Positions 36,031 through 49,339 are shown, numbered from the stretch's first letter. The stretch: DNA of 64,000 nucleotides from Antitrichia curtipendula (GCA_951230915.1 OX579635.1:33790001-33854000), one strand, 5' to 3'. Numbers and translations: made by a program. The notes: a model not told the origin generated them from the sequence alone.

Positions 36031-38070
36031 AGTGACAAATTGTTTTAGCATCGGTTGATACTCAAGGTCTCACACCTTTTTAGTAGCTTAAGATGAACAA
36101 ATTGTCAACTTCTTCTCTCTCACTCTCTCGGTTATTTTTCTTGCGCTTTAAGTGTCATATTGTTCTTGTAAATTGTGAACTCCTTCAATTTTGTAATACA
36201 AATTGTTTTTTTGAACTAATTATTCAGCACAATAGTGCTGTAGTGAATTATCATGATCCAGTGATTGGATCATTTGTTGTGTGTGACAAATTGTATTTGA
36301 AGTTGTAAAATAATCCAGTGATTGAATTGTTGATAATCCAATGATTGTTATTGTAACAAATTGACGAGTTAATTCCAAGTTCTTTCATTGTGTGTGTTAT
36401 GTATGTGATTGTGACAAGTTGTGAGTACAAAATAGTATGAGTGGATATTAGACCAGTAAATTGTGTTGGCCATTGTGGTTTTCATAGTAAATTCTTGAAC
36501 TTAGTGAATGATTGTTTGTATAAAATGAATTGTCAATTGAGTGCTATACTTGGATACTTGCTCTGGGATAATTTGTCAACTGGGGAGTTGGAGCAACTAG
36601 ACGAAAGAATCATCTGTGAATTGCAAGCGGAAATCAAGCTCGGCGCCGGATCGTGAAGGACCAGCCGAGAACATTTTATCTGGTATGTAATTCTTAACAA
36701 ATTGCTTTGAATTGTAATTTGCATTATATAATTATTGGATGAGTTGTCTTTGAATTTAAATTGGAATGTAAAAGTGTGGAATTATGTGAAGACTGATAAT
36801 AAATAAATTAATTAAGATATCCTGTTGAAAGGAATTTTGAGAGACAAATTGTCCATCTGAATATGGTTCAAATTATTATTTATCAAGTTGTTGTAAGAAG
36901 GACTGTATTGTAGATTGTTAAATCAGCAAATGAGAAGAAGTGAACTGTAGACAAATTGTCGTTACAATTGCTATGAATTAGAAATGATAAAAATCAGATT
37001 GAAATTATGATTGTGCAAAGAGTGAAATGATTAAGTCTATGGATTTTTGTAAATCAAAGATAAATCCATGTATGTGAAATTGTTAAGTGTTGAAAACAAT
37101 TGGAAATTGTGTGATTCAAATATCTACTATTTGTGATCTTTTAAGACTAATTGTCATGCTTGATGTGTGTATTAAGCTGTAGTACTGTTGAAGACAGAGA
37201 AAGACCAGATGTTTGCAAACGAATTGTCATTATAAATTGAATTAAAATTGTAAATTTTAATTATGTGTGTTTGTGATTGAGAGAATTCTATGTGCAATTG
37301 ATGTGTGTATGAATTGTTTGATCTTGGAAGGAGAGTTGTTATCAAGTATTTTAATGTGACCTTTAAATTTGTTAAAGAATTTATTTCCTGATTGGAAAAT
37401 TTAACAAATTGTCTCTTGATCTCTAATCAGTAAGTCTGAAGCAATTAGAAAAATTGTCAAAGAGTGAGTTTGAAGAGTTGAACTGAACTAGTGAGTAGTT
37501 CAGATCTGTGTGTGAATTAGAATAAACGAGATGAGCCTTGGTTTGATGCATGTTAAGTATGACTAATTGTCTTACCAGTTAGCACAGAGAGGGTGTAAAT
37601 TAGTTGTTGGGTGAAATTAAATTGGGATTGCTTAGTGGATGTGAATATAGTTCTAAATGAAGTAATTTTGTTCTAAGACATGACAATTAGTCTGAAGGCC
37701 AGCTTGAGTTGGTAAGGCTAATAGTGAGATCTATCGCTTTGGTTTGGTTCTTGTATTTGAAATGAATTGTGTACTTTAACAAATTGTTGCAAATGTGCAG
37801 AGTGTACTAAGCCTAGTGAATGCATTGCAATCATGCCTTGCATTAGTTAGAGACAAATTGTTGTAGGACTAGGACTGGTTTCCACTCATCTAAATTAGTG
37901 ATTAGGCTAGTAAATAGTGACTGGACAAATTGTCTTGGTAATGCAAATCACCAATAATTAAGGAACATGTGTACAATTATATAAATATATTATACAATTA
38001 TTATATTTGCATTTGTCTAGTAGTAGATCATGCGCATGACAAATTGTGGTCAAACTTGACAAATTGTTGA
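36030..38070. repeat. Cluster of interspersed ACAAATTGT motifs
   Basis: The exact 9-mer ACAAATTGT occurs at 36035, 36097, 36198, 36286, 36844, 36951, 37404, 37779, 37853, 37925, 38039 and 38059, all in the same orientation and often preceded by G and followed by C. Many one-mismatch forms (GAATTGTC, CTAATTGTC, ACAAATTGA) lie between. Spacing is irregular, 20-560 bp, and the sequences between copies do not obviously align. This could be a very old tandem array or a cluster of protein-binding sites. No ORF of note. Confidence 0.7.
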
Positions 38071-38886
38071 AACTCTCCCCTAGAACACTAGGCAAGACTG
38101 AGACTGCATTTCACGCGTCCATAGCATTATTTAAAGGACTGGCAATCAAATTATACAAATGGGTATAAGAGTGAATGTATGTTTTCTTGGTGTTTGTGAA
38201 ATGTTATTGTAAATCTCATTCCAATCTTGAATACAAGTGACCCTAGTCACAAAAACATTAGACTATTTGACTATTCCCTAGATTTTGAACCCCTATACTA
38301 GTTCTATGGGTATTTGCAGAAGTAGCAAAACTTAGATTACACTTGCAAAAATGCATTTTTTTATTCATCAATTTTTTTGAAGATTCTTATATTAATTTTT
38401 TAACATTTGTACTTTATAAACTTTGAAAATTTTGCTTTACAAATATTCTATAATCCAAAGGGTACTCATAGGTCTAGCATGAAAAATAATTTCTTCAATT
38501 CAAAAATTGACCCTTCAAAAATTACTAGACTTAAAAATTTAAATCAAAATATTTAAAAACCACTATGGTTAGAACATACTTATATAAATCACTAATATTT
38601 AATCTAATCATAGTGGAAAAAAATTCTTATATAAATCACACATATTTGATCTATAATCTATTTGAGAAGGAATTTCTAATTTTTGGCTTCAAATATTATT
38701 GAAAAATATTATTTTGAATACTAGTAGGACTAGCTATGTAGATATAATCTATGTATCATATTTTACAACTATTGTTGTAGAGTCATCATTAAATTATTAT
38801 TCTAAGTTGCATTTTATAATACATATTGATAACTTTGGAAATCTAAACTTCCCTTGGTCTTTTAAGGTTTACTTAAGTTGATCAAA
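38071..38886. other. AT-rich intergenic DNA, no gene seen
   Basis: No gene or element recognised; only short AT-biased ORFs occur. Confidence 0.4.
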
Positions 38887-39140
38887 TAGGGCTAAAAGAG
38901 GGAACTACCTAAAAGAATTAAAAATGGGGCTACAAGATCAAGAAGCCAACGACAAAAGTTATACAAAATTTGATCAAAATGTACGAAAACCTATATGTCA
39001 TTGGATTGGCACAATGGAAAAATTAAGGCAAGCTTGCTTTTTGGAATTAACAAAATTCTATAATACTTATTTTGTCAACTTTTGGTCCAACTTCATGAAC
39101 TTTTCTACTCTTTATCCTCTAAAACAAACATAACATTCTT
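38887..39140. repeat. Dispersed repeat, copy B (empty site for MITE 2)
   Basis: Aligns with 31545-32110 without the 202-bp MITE: the sequence GGCTACAAGATCAAGAAGCC continues directly into ACAAAAGTTATAC. The short ORF at 38924-39133 lies inside this repeat and is not treated as a gene. Confidence 0.65.
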
Positions 39141-42100
39141 ATTAGAGGATTCTAAACCTCCCCAAGACCACAAAGCAGTTTGGAGAAAAGTTTGTAAGAC
39201 AAAGTGAAATCATGCTTGTCAACACGAAATTCACACCAAAGTAGATTTATTTAATGAAAAATGCAAAGTGCATAACTGAAATGAAGTTAATTGTTTTAGA
39301 TTTTTCATCAATATAGTACTAGAAGATTCAAATATGAGAAATTCACGAAAGATGTAGTCCTTTCTCTAAATCATTTTTCCAAGAATTATTTTTTCATGGT
39401 GTATTTTATTCCGAGGTCAAGGTCAACAAAATATGTTTTCTTAAATGGATGTAAAAAATTTCCGGGTATTGTTTTTGAAAAAAAATTGGGATGAAAACAA
39501 CAACAAATTTTTATATTTTAAAGCTCTTCTTCAATCACATTTGTCAACTTTGAATGATTATCAACATTGCTGAATTTAGCCACCAAATATGATAGTTCAT
39601 TTCTTTGCAAATTTTATATTTTGTTCTATTCTCTATGAAACATATTGTAGCTTGCAAATTATTTTGTATACTTACAAATATTGCAATTGCTAATTGAAGA
39701 AATAAAGATTCTAAACAAAATTTAGATACGTTGTAGTAAAAATAACACAATTGTACAAAATAAATTTTAAATTTTTTAAAAACATATTTTGATTTTTTAA
39801 TGATTTAATCAACCCTGATAATAATATTTTTTTTATATGAGTAAATTTCTTTTGGGATGTTTTAGCAATGGAATGAGAATTGTTTTCAGAAATTTTTGAT
39901 AAGAATTTTATAAATTTCACAATTTTTATTCAATGAAATATTATTGACTAAAATATAATTCCAATTTTTTCATTTTCTGTAATTTACTCCAAAAAACTTT
40001 TAAAAACTTTTAAAAAATGCTTAAAGTGTTTCTATAATATTTTTCATGACTTGTTTTACTTTAATTTATACAGGTGTGTTACTTGCACTTCAATATGTTC
40101 AAAATTTGTTGAAAAAATCTAATTTTTCAATTAATTATGGCAATCTTTGAAGTGTATGAATACTTGTGAGAGCCTTTATAGGACAAATCTTGCAATACTT
40201 TTTTACACTATTTCAACCCATCATTTTAAGCCCCCTTGATTCTAAAGATGGAACTTGCAGCTAGACCTTCACCAATTTGGATAATAAACAAGTAGTGGTA
40301 AAGCTCTCAAATCTTAGTGCAAGATTTCATAATTGGTTTCTATTTTGTCCCTACGTAATTTAGAGCCTCCCCAAATAGTTCCAAAGATACTACCAATTGC
40401 AAAGAGTTATCAAATAATTGTCACACTCTGACATTCTAAATCCTAAATCCTAAACCCCAAATGACATAACAAGTACTAAAAATCTATAATGCATAATTAC
40501 AACGCAAAATTCACTAGCCTAGGAGCATCAAAAAGCATTACATTAGAGTCTCTCAGCATGAGAGCCGGTTGTCTACTTAGATCAAATTTCTACATCAATT
40601 TTGCTATCACTATGTCAGAAAATTTACATAATTATACTTGCAAAATCACTTTCTGCACATAACATTATTGAAAGGAGTTGTGAATACCTAAGGCCCAACA
40701 ACTAATTCAAGGAAGAATCAAAATATCCAAGATGTTTCAATTTGATGTCTTCTTTCATTGGTACATCTTCCTTTCTATATTGAGTTCATTCTACAACACA
40801 ATTATATAGAAAAGGGCTGGCATCCAACATTCCAACACTACTCTATACATTTTGCAACCAAACTATCAACATGATACTCAAAAGACTTAATCTCTACAGT
40901 CCCAAGGTCATTTTTATACAAAAACCTACTCAAGACTACCACTTCTACAACATTTACCTTCAAAATCAAAATAAAATAAATTTTATAATCTAACTATAGG
41001 ATCTTGTTCTACACTTTTCCTAGATCTCGTGGTATAATTGTTCCTGATTTTTGGCCATATAGATTGAAAAATATTAGCATTCAAAGTGAAAGAAAAATTT
41101 TCTTTCAAGAAGTTGCTTTGATTGCCCGCAAAACAAAAAGCTCCATAACTTTCACATCAACTACTTCAAATGGAATGAATCAAAGCTTTCCATTTAGATA
41201 AAAATATATTAAAAAAAAATTGTGGTTTATTTTTGCTGCCTACTTTCCCCCGTTTTGAGGTTATTGTGGCATAATTTTTGCTCCCATGCACTGATTGAAA
41301 TTTAAAAAATTATATTCTTAAAAAGCTAATAAGTTTTTCTATCTTATGAGAAAGTTTCAAGAAGCTTATGTAAAAACTGAGATCATAGGAACCTGCCTGA
41401 AATCCATTTTGTCCCCCGTAGGAACAATGAGACTTTAGGAATTAAAGAGAACATTGCTAAAGGTGGATTCACACTGGGTCTTATGTTACAATGTGTAGGA
41501 ATAGGTAAAATGCGCATAAATTGTAAGTAAATAGTCCCATTTCATACTAGGAAAACTATTGAACTTGCAATTTGGAAGATAATTGAATTACCTAAAATCG
41601 CTCTATTCAGATAGGCAGTGGTATTTTCATCCACTAGTCACAGTTGGCACGTAAAAATCGATAAGAAAAAGAAGTGTTCACACCATAGTGGCCATGGTCA
41701 TCATTTGGTTGTTGGATTTTTGTTCAATCAAAGTTTTTGCGTTTTGTTTGTCGAGAGTGACTCTTTGCTTTGAGGGAAATCGGTTGTTGTGCTTTAAAGT
41801 ACCTGCTAGGTCATTTGTCATCCTCCTTCTCCTAAGATTCGTCAGTGACATGTCGTCTCCACTACCTTCCAATTTCCGCTCTGTGGGCTTTTGAAATTGG
41901 AGAATTTGTTGGCAAAGATTGCATTGAAAATTGTGGGATTTACTTTGAACATTTCAAGTGCGACTTGCTTGCTCCGACACTGTGGAATTTAGGCTTTGTT
42001 TCTTTTTTCCGTCAAAGTCTCCATAGCCCTATAGCCCATTCTTTCTAGTGTTGATGACCTCCATCAATTCCTGAAGCGCCGCATTCCATCGAATGGAAAT

Positions 42101-42980
42101 TCTCCAATGACTGCAATTTCTCAATAAAGTTCCGCCTTTCCTGAACTTCAGAAATCTGCAGTGAATGGGATTTCTTGTCCAACAGTGATCTTCATCCAAC
42201 TCTAGTAGGTCAGTGTTCTCATTTCCGTCCATTTACTTTCAATGACTTTATCGAAGTCCAATTCATTGTGCTTGACTGCCTTTTTGGTTTCCAATGCTTG
42301 CTTGTGGATGACTGCAATTATTATTGTTGTTCATGCATATTCTTTTGAATCTCTTGAGTTTGCTCCCTACACTCTCGAAGAGATGCACTTTGTTTGAATC
42401 AGAATTGAAGCGGCTGAAGCAATACTTTTTGCTTCCATAGTTTAGGTGTTTCTTGTTTAAAGTTACAAACTTGTCTCCTAAACATGATTGATTGCGTTTC
42501 CTCTTGTTACTATTTGAAGACTATCTCCTCAATGGTGCTCGCCTCAGGTGCAAAGAAATTGGAAAATACAATGAATGTTGACCACATGTTTGTATTGACA
42601 ATTATATTGAGAGTACCAATGTTTCAATGCGGTTCTAAAAAACCACCTCATGAAGACATATTTGTGAAACAAAAATTGCGATCACTATTCTCCACTTTTG
42701 CTTTAATTTGACGTTGTGATTTTTCTATTGTGCAGATCTTTTTGTATTTGAATTTCTCCCTTGTCCAACTATTGACATCAAATGGATTCCCCTTTCACTT
42801 AGAACATTATTGCTGCTTTTGGAGCATGGATATTGCTGCAGCTGCTAACTACCCTTCAGTGTGCGCACTTCATGAGAACCTCAAAAAAAGACGACACCTT
42901 GGAAGACTTCTTTTCAGCTCTTCTTTCATTGCCAAGTATGCTAGTGCAAGACTCATTTTCCAATATGTTAGTTGCTTTAT
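39141..42980. other. AT-rich intergenic DNA leading into the Harbinger remnant
   Basis: No conserved gene was identified. From about 41650 composition becomes less AT-rich and short ORFs of 60-84 codons appear on both strands (for example 42730-42984 on plus). These may be the decayed 5' part of the Harbinger element that follows, but no motif proves it. A telomere-like phrase CCTAAATCCTAAACCCCAAA occurs near 40440. Confidence 0.35.
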
Positions 42981-42989
42981 ATAACTAGA

Positions 42990-44135
42990 GTTGGTGGACA
43001 AGCTTCAACATTTTTGGAGATGATCTAGGTTTTTGGGTGAAACCAAGATCCACAACGTGATTCTCCAAGTTCCTCATTGACTAGTGCAACGACAAATGTT
43101 GGGTGTAAATGTTTTGGATGAGAAAACCATCTATCTTTGCTTTGGCAGATTTGTTGAAGCCGCGATTATAGAAGAAAAACACATCCTACAGGTTGGCCAT
43201 ACATGTTCTCATCTAGGTTGCATGTACATTTTTCAAACTTGCTCATAGAACTAATTTTTTCATTTGTAGTGAGATGTTTGCAATTGGAAAGAGCATAGTG
43301 TCGGAAAAACTTTGAGAAGTTGTGATTGCTGTAAATGAGACCTTGCGTCAGGAGATAATGTGGCCAAGTGATGCACAAATGGTTGAGACTCAAGCGAGGT
43401 TCCTGGACTTGGGTGGCTTACCTGGTGTAATTGGCGCCATAGATGGTATGCATGTTCCTATCTCTAAGCCGAAGAACTTTCCTACTGATTACTACTACTT
43501 TAAATTTGAAGGTTACTCTTTGAATTGTCAAGCTGTTGTTGACACAAGTGCTTTTTTTAATTTATATTTGGGAATGCTTGGATCCACAAATGATTCCCGC
43601 ATGCTTCGACAATCATCTTTGTATAATTTGGCAATGCATGAAAACATTCTTGATCCTCAGATTCATTTCCACGGTTTTGCCCCAAACCTTCTTGGCAACA
43701 AGGTTACCTTCTACTTCCTTGGCTTATGATTCCCCATTGTTGTCATAGCCACCTTTCAATGGCGGAGTCCTTATTCAATCAACAATTGAATACAGGGCGA
43801 TAAATTTCAGAAAATGCCTTTGGCATTATGAAGCAAACCTTTCGCAAATTGTTGGATAAATTGGATCTACACATAGCTTTCCTCCGAGACGTGATTGTCA
43901 CTTGCGCCATATTGCACAACTTCCTACTGCGTCATTCTCGTGAGTAGGTGGACCAACTTCTACACATTCTACAACAAAAAAGAATACATGGTGAAGTTGT
44001 TGACAATGTATCTGTTGAGGAAGAAGTCATCAAGGTTGTTCTCAAACAAATGACACACACTGGTGTTTTACAAAAAAAAGATGCTATAGGAATCTACCTC
44101 AGCATCCATCAAATTCAAGGACAGTAAAGGCTAGG
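42990..44135 (+). pseudogene. PIF/Harbinger transposase, decayed
   Basis: A DDE transposase in broken reading frames. The N-terminal region reads MFWMRKPSIFALADLLKP and SEMFAIGKSIVSEKL, the usual PIF helix-turn-helix part, with stops near 43103, 43162 and 43211 and TGA at 43313-43315. The best frame (43322-43729) contains LPGVIGAIDGMHVPISKPKN with the first catalytic Asp (43442-43444) and GSTNDSRMLR with the second (43592-43594). A frameshift near 43700 precedes YLLLPWLMIPHC. Then SENAFGIMKQTF supplies the catalytic Glu (43810-43812) and VTCAILHNFLLRH follows, with a stop at 43945-43947. The decay is clear, so it cannot make active enzyme. The matching accessory ORF lies downstream on the minus strand. 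Confidence 0.85.
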
Positions 44136-44802
44136 TACGTACTCCACTGCAGTAGAAGGATCACTATTGATTTTGTGAGGACTGTCCCTATGAATTTTTG
44201 GTCCTTCATGTGCGATGCTTCTTCTCTTGTAACATATTTCTGAATTATATGGAGAGTTTGGAAATTCATTCTTCTTTGTACATGTCAATTTGTATGAAGA
44301 CCTTCCAATTTCAACAAATCAGTCTATGCGTCCCTTTTTTTCTAACATATATGACGTGAAGGGATTGTACTGATCATGAATATCATTGCACATATAGTGA
44401 CCTCAAAATTTTGTAGACAGTTGAAGTTGTGAGGTATTGGAAAGCAATGATGTGTGCAGTGTATATGCATCCATAATTGGAGATGAAACATTTTGAGTAC
44501 GTCGTCATTTCTATAATGAATGTTGCTAGAATGTTGACAATTGGGTTGAGTAGGATGTCGAGCAGTTGTATAATGAAGTTGCCTACATAGAATTGGGTCT
44601 TTTAATTGTAAACTTCATTGATTGAACAAAAAACATTCTAAAAGAAGCTTGTTGTCTAATATAATTAGTGTAATTGTTTGTCTTTAGGTATGTAGTTTGA
44701 AAACAGAGGAAGCAGTACATAGACTATGTGGCGACATGCAATTACAAGTGGATGGACATAGAAGTAGGTAGTACTATTGTAAGAATCTGAAGTGTAGTGA
44801 AC
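44136..44802. other. Spacer between convergent Harbinger ORFs
   Basis: Non-coding sequence separating the transposase remnant (plus) from the accessory ORF remnant (minus). No separate feature seen. Confidence 0.4.
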
Positions 44803-45480
44803 TAGAGTTCAGTAGAATAGGTGGACTTGCCCTTTGCAGCTATGGTCGTTGGAGCACTATCGTCATTGCACACTACAGTTGCGATATTCACCTCCACGAT
44901 ATCAGGAACAGGCAGAGTTGCAATGTTGCCAGGTGGGGTAGGAATAGAATTGTACATGGTCCTCCGGATGCAGTGAGAGTCCATCAGTGTCCTTGGAGGC
45001 ATGTTCAAGTGAGCATGGTTGTTGTTGCCTTGTAGGCCCTGATGTAAAATTGAGGAGAGTTGAGTAAGACAACTCACCATCTTTCCTTGCTTAAGAACTG
45101 CTAGTCGTGCATTTTTGTTTGCAGTGGTAGCATTTTCATATATTCTTCTATCATTTTTCTTTGGTATTGCTTTTACTCAGAGAATAGTTTCAACTGCATG
45201 TCTATCTTGGATCTTTCCAACTCCCGAGATGCTTGTACAATGTTCTGCATTTGTTGTGCCATAATCTCACCGGTGGCCTTTGTAGCATTAGCTATGACTA
45301 TGTGACTAGAGATAGTCTTCTTTCGTATCCCAGTGTTCCCAACATGGTGATTTCCAATGAACTAATTAGTAATAGATGAGCTAATGACTACAAGTGTCAC
45401 TCCCATTGGCAAGCCACTGAAAGTTCTTGAGATTGGTGTGGGATCAGCTCCTTGTGAGCCCCTAATTCGTCATTTGGGAC
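44803..45480 (-). pseudogene. Harbinger accessory (Myb/trihelix) ORF, C-terminal part
   Basis: Minus-strand frames give a coiled-coil-like stretch, GEIMAQQMQNIVQASRELER then SKIDMQLKLFSE, a stop, KQYQRKMIEEYMKML, another stop, then an open tail ending at 44803 (LHQGLQGNNN, GKSTYSTEL). Upstream reads TPISRTFSGLPMGVT. This pattern of linker, coiled coil and tail fits the C-terminal half of the DNA-binding protein that PIF/Harbinger elements encode beside the transposase. Its N-terminal half appears at 49340-49950. The assignment rests on context and composition. Confidence 0.55.
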
Positions 45481-46716
45481 TCACAGTCTTTTTTTTTCAT
45501 TTATAGTAAATTAAACTAACAAAATTATACGAAAAGCCCAAAAAAGAGTGTAGAACCAGAATAGGTATGTCACATACCAATATAGCATTTGGTCTATAAT
45601 AGAGTATTTCTCCTAGAACAACCCCAAATCCCACTTGTACATAGATTAGATCCACGGAATTAGTGGGAATTGCTAGGTATGAGGGTTCTTACCCCAAATA
45701 GCCTAAATCCACATGGCACGCGATTGTAGTAGTTAAATTGGTCTAAGGGAAGTCCATGGAGGTTCGTAGACAGATTTCCGAAGATAGGTTTCAGTTCCCC
45801 ATTCTAGCAACAAATAGTAGAAACCCCAATTGTTAGCATACAAGCGTCACTCCCTCAACACATGCCAACACTAGAATCTATGGCTACTAGATTGTGATCT
45901 TGGTTCGGAAACATGTTAGGGGGTCAAAAACAAAAACCATTCGCCAAGATTCCCCCGCATGTGAAAGATTCCTTGACTGCTGATAAATACGAGGAGCCAA
46001 GGTTTTGCCCTCCCCTGACAAATGTGCCAGTAAAAGACATGAGCTAACACAACTCTTGGGAAACTCCATGAGAGGTTTCCCAAGAAGCTTCAGAATTTTC
46101 TGGATTGCAGAAGTATCCCTTCGGACGGTCAACTACCTCAAGACCTGATGGGAAATTTTTAATAATTACCTCAGGTGTGGTGAAATCTCACTAAAAATTA
46201 GTATAGCTTCTTTTATGTTAATCACGCGCCCCAACAAGTTTCAAGACATTTTGATAGCGGGAGGAACCCGAACCGGCAAGATTCTTCCAAAATTGTAACA
46301 TGGGGGAATTTGCGTGAAGTTGACCGGCGTCTAAGGGGCACACGAAGTCAACAAGGGGTCTTTTCCCACTCCCTCAAGCATTCCAGTCGACCCTGTGTAG
46401 TTACTTTTGTCATAGGAGTCAACCGCCAAGAGTTAGATTTTTTCCACATAATTAAACAGAAGATTAGGCTAAGAGGCGATGAACTTTTAGCACCGGAATA
46501 AGGGGTAGAGGGACCTTTGGTCTAAAAATGGCCTTCTGGAGCCATTGGCGCTATCCGTTTGCAATTTGGAGCTAATCTTCAAAAGTTAGGGTGTTGGTCT
46601 AGCATAGATGGTAGATAGTCAAAAATTAGGGATTTGGATGAAAATCTTGGAGGATAAGGATGAAAATCTGAATCGATAAGGTTACTAGTAGGAACTTAGG
46701 GAGGGGAGTGGGCCCT

Positions 46717-46730
46717 TGGAAACCTATATA
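46717..46730 (+). promoter_or_regulatory. TATA-box-like core promoter
   Basis: CCTATATAAAGGCC is a strong TATA match, followed about 15-30 bp downstream by a pyrimidine-rich CTTTCCTCTCT tract that could hold a transcription start. It would drive plus-strand transcription of the island, as an LTR promoter would. Inference only. Confidence 0.4.
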
Positions 46731-46835
46731 AAGGCCCCACTTTCCTCTCTAAAAAAAACCACTTCATTTGGTTGAGGGTCCATTGGGTCCAATTCAATTG
46801 GCACTCTTGGCATATTAGCCAAGAAACTTGTAACG

Positions 46836-46991
46836 ATGTTTTTTGGGCCTTTTTTGTTGAGTCTTCTTGTTGTCCTTGCTTTGTGGTTGTGGCTAATGGG
46901 ATTAGCCAAACCGGTTGATGATTGTGGAGACTTGGATAGCTACATGTTTGCTTGGTCATTGTGCTTGAGCTTGCTTGGGTCCCACCTTTGA
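46836..46991 (+). CDS. Possible 51-aa hydrophobic small ORF downstream of the TATA box
   Basis: It starts MFFGPFLLSLLVVLALWLW, resembling a signal peptide or membrane segment, and lies about 110 bp after the TATA-like site. No family is recognised and no conservation can be shown. A chance ORF in T-rich sequence is quite possible. Confidence 0.2.
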   Translation: MFFGPFLLSLLVVLALWLWLMGLAKPVDDCGDLDSYMFAWSLCLSLLGSHL

Positions 46992-47239
46992 GGGGTAGCC
47001 CTTTTATCCCCATCGTGGTGATATTTTGGTGTTCCTTCTTGAGGTCCTTGGTTGCTATCAAAGAGTTGTATTAACCCTAGTGGCAACCCCCACCGTACCT
47101 TGGCCCTTGGCGATGCCGCTTTGGAGGTCCCCTAGTGCTTGAGAGAAGAGAGCAGTCGGTCCTTGGGTCATGGTCAGTTGGGTTGACTAGACTCATTGTT
47201 AGTCATCACAATTAGGCCGAGGGAGCCTTAACTCCCCAC

Positions 47240-47470
47240 ACGGCGAAGTTCTAGCCAAGGGAGTAGGAACTTGGTCCACGTAGCCCCCACAACGGCGAAG
47301 CCCTGTCCCCTGTTATAGAAAAGTTTGGCATACTTTACGGAGAACACCGAGGACGGCGAAGCCTTGATCCTAGCTATAGAAAAGTTTGGCGTGTTTTATA
47401 GAGAACATCTTGGACGGCGAAGCTTTGAACCTAGAAAAGTTTGGTGTATTTTACAAAGCTTTCAAGGACG
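47240..47470. repeat. Short tandem repeat, units of about 55-61 bp
   Basis: AGAAAAGTTTGG recurs at 47317, 47378 and 47433, each copy preceded by a GGCGAAGC block (GACGGCGAAGC in the last two) and followed by ATTTTA-like sequence. Further GGCGAAG words lie just upstream. The unit is imperfect and non-coding as far as can be seen. Confidence 0.75.
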
Positions 47471-49339
47471 GTTCTGTGTTAGTTTCCAAATATCCACAAG
47501 TGGATATCTTAGTTAGTTTCCAAATATCCAAACCCTTGTGGCTTACCCCAAACACTCACACTTAGCGTCCATCCCCCGCTTGGATTATCTTGGTGCTACA
47601 AAACCATCCTACCCAAACCTACCTCACCTTGTCACGAGTCCAATTTTTACTTAAGTTGGAGGGTTCTCTTGAGGAAACCCAAGAAAAACCCAGCACCAAC
47701 ATTAGTACCGGCCACCAGCAGCCGCACCAGTACTGGCAAGCCAACACCGGCACCAACCAGGGGTTCAAGGGCCAAGGGAGTCGGGAGCCAGGGGAACCAG
47801 AGGAGTTCGGGGAGCGGCCAGGGGAGTTGGGAAGCTAGAGGAGAGTGGGAAAGTCAACCAAAAGGAACGCATACATAGAAGTAGGTTAGAGGGAGGAGAG
47901 TAGAGTGGGAACAAGCTAACTTAGGAAGTAGAAGTAGGTAACGGCACGACCCAGGAAATAACTATAGGTTCTACACTTAGGGTCCAACCTGCAAAACACA
48001 TACACCGCTCCTCCTCGGGTACGCCCAAGACAATGAGTGAAGGTTAGAGGGGAAGAATAGAAATAGGAGAAGGAAGGAGAGAGATGATCAATAGTAACCT
48101 AGTAGTAGGTTTAGCACCATCTATGACGAAAATCTAGGAAATCCATTAGGGACCATTGAAGGAGAGATTAGAATGACACAAAGTAGAAATATGTAAAAAG
48201 ATAGGAAGTACTATCAATCCTCTCAGAATACGAGGTGATAGGTTGTAAGACCACCATCAAAATATGGTTGGAATAGTGCCAAGGTAAAAGAAAGGGAGGA
48301 AACCAAGGAGAAGAGAGAGTACTCTAGGAAAAAAGGGGCCAAGGGGGCCCCCAAATTGTGAATTGAAGGCCCTTACAAAGCAATCCAAAGGTGTAACTGA
48401 ACACTCCATGACTAGGGGGGACCCCAGGATGGGGGGCTCAGGGGCGCAAACCCACCCGGCTCGCAGAAGATGGGTTGAGGTATGACATTAACTCTTTTAT
48501 TTCTCGTTTTTTGCATTTCAATTAGCAAGGGAAGATTAGGGCCGAGAGCTAGGGTCACCAAGACCAAAAGTCAGGTTAAGTTTGAGCATAGAACCATATA
48601 GTACATGTCTAGAGGTTTCCGAAAACATAAAATACGTAGAAATTGGAGTGATAACAAAGAAGATAGGAGTGGATGAAGGTCAGACCCGAAATGGGATGAA
48701 AAGTTAGAAAGAGTGAATAATCAAGGGGGGACTCAAGTAGGTGGTAGTAGTAGGAACTTAGAACCTCAGAAGACCCTTAGAAGTATATTCCCAATTCCCA
48801 AATTGATAAAAATTAGCGGATGAAGTTCGGACTTCGGAGTATCGCCTAGAAGCCAAACTTCATCCATAGCTAGCTTCTTATAGGGAAGTCTGAATCCAAA
48901 ACCACTTAGGGTTCCAAATAGAATAGAATAGGCACTACAAATTCAAAATAGAGTATTTTCCCAATAGCAAGTAGCACGGATTAATTCAACCCCATATAGA
49001 TAGGAATAGAAACTACAATAGAGTTGGCCACGTAGATCGAGGTCCAGATTACGTGTAGAATCCCTTGGGAAAGATTTAGACCAACCCCAGTTGAGTGAAG
49101 GATGTCCAACCTAGGCTGGTAAATTAAGACTTTAGAATTTCCAATCCAGACCACTGTAGTGTTCACAGTGGTGTCAGTCACCTAGGAATGATTACCATTC
49201 CCGTAATTCCTTTGGCAAAGTTAGGATATGTAGGCTATTTAGCAAAAGATCCATTGCTTGGAAGGCACAATGGACCGACATTAGGCACCCCGTAGGATAG
49301 AAATTAAAAGCTCCCCTAGAACCTGGTTGTGCTCGTGTA

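Larger units (their letters stand above)
45490..49339. mobile_element. 3.9-kb insertion-like island of different composition inside the Harbinger accessory ORF
   Basis: This block is richer in G and C than its flanks and separates the two halves of the accessory ORF. It has a promoter-like site at about 46720 (CCTATATAAAGG), short tandem units at 47.24-47.46 kb and G-rich runs near 48.35-48.45 kb. No reverse transcriptase, integrase or transposase was recognised, and no matched terminal repeats were defined. It may be a non-autonomous retrotransposon or LTR derivative. A large intron is the alternative. Confidence 0.35.

Noticed and set aside
46696..47061. 121-codon minus-strand ORF
   Set aside because: No motif; runs opposite to the TATA-driven direction and through low-complexity sequence.
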